A stretch of DNA of 8,803 bases from contig CAMYIQ010000037.1 of NCBI GenBank assembly GCA_947258465.1, positions 1 through 8,803 of the forward strand, given 5' to 3'. The position numbers and the translations under genes are program-made. The notes under the pieces were generated by a model that ran no database searches, had not been told where the DNA came from, and saw only the letters and a list, made by a program, of their open reading frames with translations. Of the stretch, positions 6,949 through 8,803 are shown piece by piece (position 1 is the stretch's first letter; the number at the start of each line of letters is the position of its first letter). The DNA comes from an uncultured Erythrobacter sp. GTDB lineage: Bacteria > Pseudomonadota > Alphaproteobacteria > Sphingomonadales > Sphingomonadaceae.

Positions 6949-7516
6949 TTAGCGCACCAAGAAGTCCTCGCTTCGGTCGGCGGGCTTCGCGCTGCCCCAT
7001 CCAGATACGAGCTCGTTTGCCTCGCGCAGAACACTCAGAAACGTCTTGTAGTCGTCATCCAGGCAACCCGAGTTCCATTCGATTTCGGTAGTCGTCGCGC
7101 CGGCGGTCATGCGGAGCGTGCCGTAAGCGGCATCGGTCATCATGTTCTCGCAAGTGTCGGGGTCGGGCGCTACGGGGGGGAAGCTCCGAAAGGATCCGCT
7201 CAAGCTCGTCATACTTCGCTCGGCTCTCCTCCAACGTGTGGATCTGGTGCGTTTCGGTTGGGCGCTCAGCATCAAGTCGGACGCTAACTTCGATCCAGGC
7301 GCCCCCGAAATCCGGCGTGTATTGCCAGCGTGTGACGGTTTGTCCGAATGTCTTAACCTCGAACGCGATCATATCCCAACGCGGTTCGGGTGCCGCTTTT
7401 TCCTCAGCTTTGGCATTTCCGACACTCGGCGCGAAAAATGATAGCGTGCACGCGACAAGGATGAGACCTGATCGATACGACCGCTGGAGAGTATGAGCAA
7501 AGTGGGCGTTTTTCAT
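6949..7516 (-). pseudogene. Frameshifted gene for a secreted protein of unknown function
   Basis: Two overlapping minus-strand frames join into one 188-residue protein if one base is removed from a run of seven C (seven G at 7174-7180 on the plus strand). The first frame gives an N-terminal signal (hydrophobic 17-32, likely cleavage after AKA at 35-37; LVAC at 20-23 could alternatively be a lipobox). A polar body follows to ELPP at 111-114. The second frame continues naturally with VAPDPDTCENM, TTTEIEWNSGC and a charged C-terminus ending at the TAA at 6949. The first frame read on past the run becomes Arg/His-rich (RSARPRHLREHDDRCR), unlike real protein. The repaired form has Cys122 and Cys151, possibly a disulfide. 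Unrepaired, a 153-residue product would lack this half. I do not recognise the family. The shift may be a sequencing error, a true mutation or slippage. Confidence 0.7.
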
Positions 7517-7947
7517 TGTCCTAAGCCTCTACACGTTAGCTGTATTTGCCCATAATGTGGGCACATACGAGTTATTCAGCGGGGAACGGCCTGGCGGTCG
7601 CCTCTGGGCTGCCGGGCCGTAGTCCCGCGATTAACGCTGCAATCCAGCTTTTCTTGCGGCCGCGCTGACGCAATTGCGACCTGAAATAGGCCATCCTCGA
7701 TCGTCGTCGCTCGCAGCCATAACGCACCAGAGCACGGCGACTGGCAATTTCTCTCGTCGGACAGAGTGCCAAGGCAGCAGTTCCCCCGCAATTTACCGAA
7801 GTGCGCCACAAGCACCCATTCGAGGCAGCCCGTTCGGGTGACGAACGCATCGGGAGCGACCCTGGGAAAGCCGTTGTCTCATATGATCCCCAGAGGCCGA
7901 CTCCGCTGCCGGCCAACCGGTCGCTTCCCGATGCAGAATTCAAATCG
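7517..7947. other. 431-base stretch without a convincing gene
   Basis: Apart from the inverted repeat at 7547-7563 and the presumed promoter of the gene starting at 7516, I see no supported feature. The open frames on the minus strand (down to 7572 and 7576) use many codons rare in the neighbouring genes (AGA, AGG, CTA, TTA, ACA). They have no good ribosome-binding site, and one starts inside the neighbouring gene. No transposase, tRNA or array pattern is visible. It may include the 3' untranslated part of the gene ending at 7948, or a decayed gene. Confidence 0.5.
7547..7563. promoter_or_regulatory. 17-base inverted repeat upstream of the frameshifted gene
   Basis: TGCCCA (7547-7552) and TGGGCA (7558-7563) are perfect inverted arms around TAATG. 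The site lies about 30 bases upstream of the minus-strand start at 7516, where a promoter or operator is expected. On the minus strand a GAGG sits about nine bases before the ATG and AGGA directly before it. Its geometry suits a dimeric repressor, but I cannot name one, and chance occurrence is possible. Confidence 0.35.
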
Positions 7948-8745
7948 TCAACGGCATTTTGGATTGGTGCCGATATCCCGGATATCGTAGACTCGCCCAT
8001 CGGCTACCGTCATCTGAAGGCACTGGTTCGATGCCGGTCGCGCCCAAATCGTATAAGCGGTGGAAGCCGACTTGAACGCATCGACATCGTTAAACCCACG
8101 CCGGCGGAGCTCGGAATCCGCACTGCTTGCGCGCGCGCCCTGAAGGTCCGCATATTGCGCCACGGCGGCGTAGCCACCCCGGCGATGATGCCGGCCGTGA
8201 TGATGGCTGTTGAGGTTGGCCTGACGCTCGTCGGCCCCTTGCTGGTAACCGTGCGAGTATGCCTCGTCCCGGTTGTAATTGTGGTATGACGCGTTGTGCA
8301 GACCATCGCGGTAGCCACGCTCGAACTCGACGCCTTGATCTTTATCGTAGTCGCGATCCTCGCGGTGGTGCGACTTGTGAGAGAACAGCGCCCCGAGCAA
8401 TGCAGCGCCCGCGACGGCGCCGACGGCAACCGCGGCGTCGCTGCCCTTGTGGTGGCCGCAATCCTGATCGGTTGCGTCACTGATTGTCATGACGCGACCA
8501 TCATACACCTCCACCGTTACGCAATCGTCGTCGCTCTCGTCCCACCAGTAACTGTTCACATAGCCCGACGTGCTTTTATGCGTCGACACATGGCGAAAGC
8601 CACGTGACTGCAGTGCAGATTCGGCGCTGCTCGCTCGCGCGCCGTTCAGGTCGGTGAGCTGGCGGGCCTTGTCGGCCAAAGCGGGCGTCGCTGCCATTGT
8701 GGCACCCGCAAACAGACACAGTGCTCTTCCAAATGTGCTATTCAT
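7948..8745 (-). CDS. Exported protein with two copies of a two-cysteine domain and a glycine-zipper segment
   Basis: The 265-residue protein begins with a signal peptide, probably cut after PALA (21-24). Two similar domains follow. Copy A (about 30-96) contains LNGARASSAESALQSRGF, WWDESDDDC and DGRV, ending DC. Copy B (about 198-264) contains LQGARASSADSELRRRGF, an aromatic stretch, C, DGRV and a final C. Each copy has two Cys (75/96 and 242/264), probably disulfides in the periplasm. Between them lie an Ala/Gly hydrophobic segment (103-121) resembling a glycine zipper, a charged region with GYRDG and GYQQG, and a His-rich cluster (181-188). From memory, single copies of this domain occur in alphaproteobacterial hypothetical proteins; the function is unknown. 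The ATG at 8745 is chosen over 8751 because AAGGGAG (8754-8760) sits 8 bases before it but only 2 before the other. Confidence 0.85.
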   Translation of the reverse strand: MNSTFGRALCLFAGATMAATPALADKARQLTDLNGARASSAESALQSRGFRHVSTHKSTSGYVNSYWWDESDDDCVTVEVYDGRVMTISDATDQDCGHHKGSDAAVAVGAVAGAALLGALFSHKSHHREDRDYDKDQGVEFERGYRDGLHNASYHNYNRDEAYSHGYQQGADERQANLNSHHHGRHHRRGGYAAVAQYADLQGARASSADSELRRRGFNDVDAFKSASTAYTIWARPASNQCLQMTVADGRVYDIRDIGTNPKCR

Positions 8746-8773
8746 GAACATTTCTCCCTTGGTGCAGCATCGA

Positions 8774-8801
8774 TATTCGCTGGTATTCGCGTAACTTTCG
8801 C
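8774..8801. promoter_or_regulatory. Short direct repeats upstream of the duplicated-domain gene
   Basis: TATTCGC occurs at 8774-8780 and again at 8784-8790, exactly ten bases apart, with a partial third copy TTTCGC at 8796-8801. One helical turn of spacing puts the repeats on the same DNA face, 29-45 bases upstream of the chosen start. This could be an activator or repressor site, or part of the promoter. The window ends here, so the full arrangement cannot be seen. Confidence 0.25.
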
Positions 8802-8803
8802 AG

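Noticed and set aside
7572..8000. Minus-strand open frames in the gap (142 codons, and 80 codons ending at 7576)
   Set aside because: Atypical codons, no ribosome-binding site, overlap with the neighbouring gene, and no recognisable domain. A faint resemblance of the shorter one to the end of the two-cysteine domain was too weak to keep.
8096..8660. DNA-level repeats within the duplicated-domain gene as a mobile or tandem repeat
   Set aside because: The similarity follows the protein domain duplication; it is coding repeat, not an independent repeat element.

Overview
The window looks like a chromosomal segment of a GC-rich alphaproteobacterium, most probably a sphingomonad (Erythrobacter/Sphingomonas type). 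This rests on the gene order, the protein sequences and the strong G/C preference at third codon positions; no ribosomal RNA is present to confirm it.

Left part (1-6100): conserved core. The first 69 codons of mutL (mismatch repair) run leftwards off the edge. Divergent from it, after a 196-base intergenic region, is the complete rod-shape (elongasome) operon mreB-mreC-mreD-mrdA-rodA. It encodes the actin-like scaffold MreB, the periplasmic/membrane links MreC and MreD, the transpeptidase PBP2 and its partner SEDS glycosyltransferase RodA. These proteins form one machine that inserts peptidoglycan along the side wall. The genes are very tightly packed: a 14-base gap, then overlaps of 1, 1 and 4 bases, so translational coupling is likely. 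PBP2 carries a C/C/H/C set of residues around its SxD motif that resembles a metal site described in another PBP2.

Middle (6101-6832): a 236-base spacer with inverted repeats, a small winged-helix-like regulator of unknown target, then a structured leader and an intact tRNA-Lys (anticodon CTT, CCA encoded).

Right part (6833-8803): less conserved, minus strand. It holds a secreted protein of unknown function broken by one extra base in a seven-base G/C homopolymer, and 431 bases with no convincing gene. Last is an intact exported protein with two copies of a two-cysteine domain flanking a glycine-zipper hydrophobic segment and a His-rich linker. tRNA-Lys marks the change from core to variable DNA, but I see no integrase, duplicated att site, insertion sequence, CRISPR array or defence system. 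The most useful leads are the possible PBP2 metal site, the homopolymer frameshift and the duplicated-domain exported protein. None amounts to a demonstrated new system.
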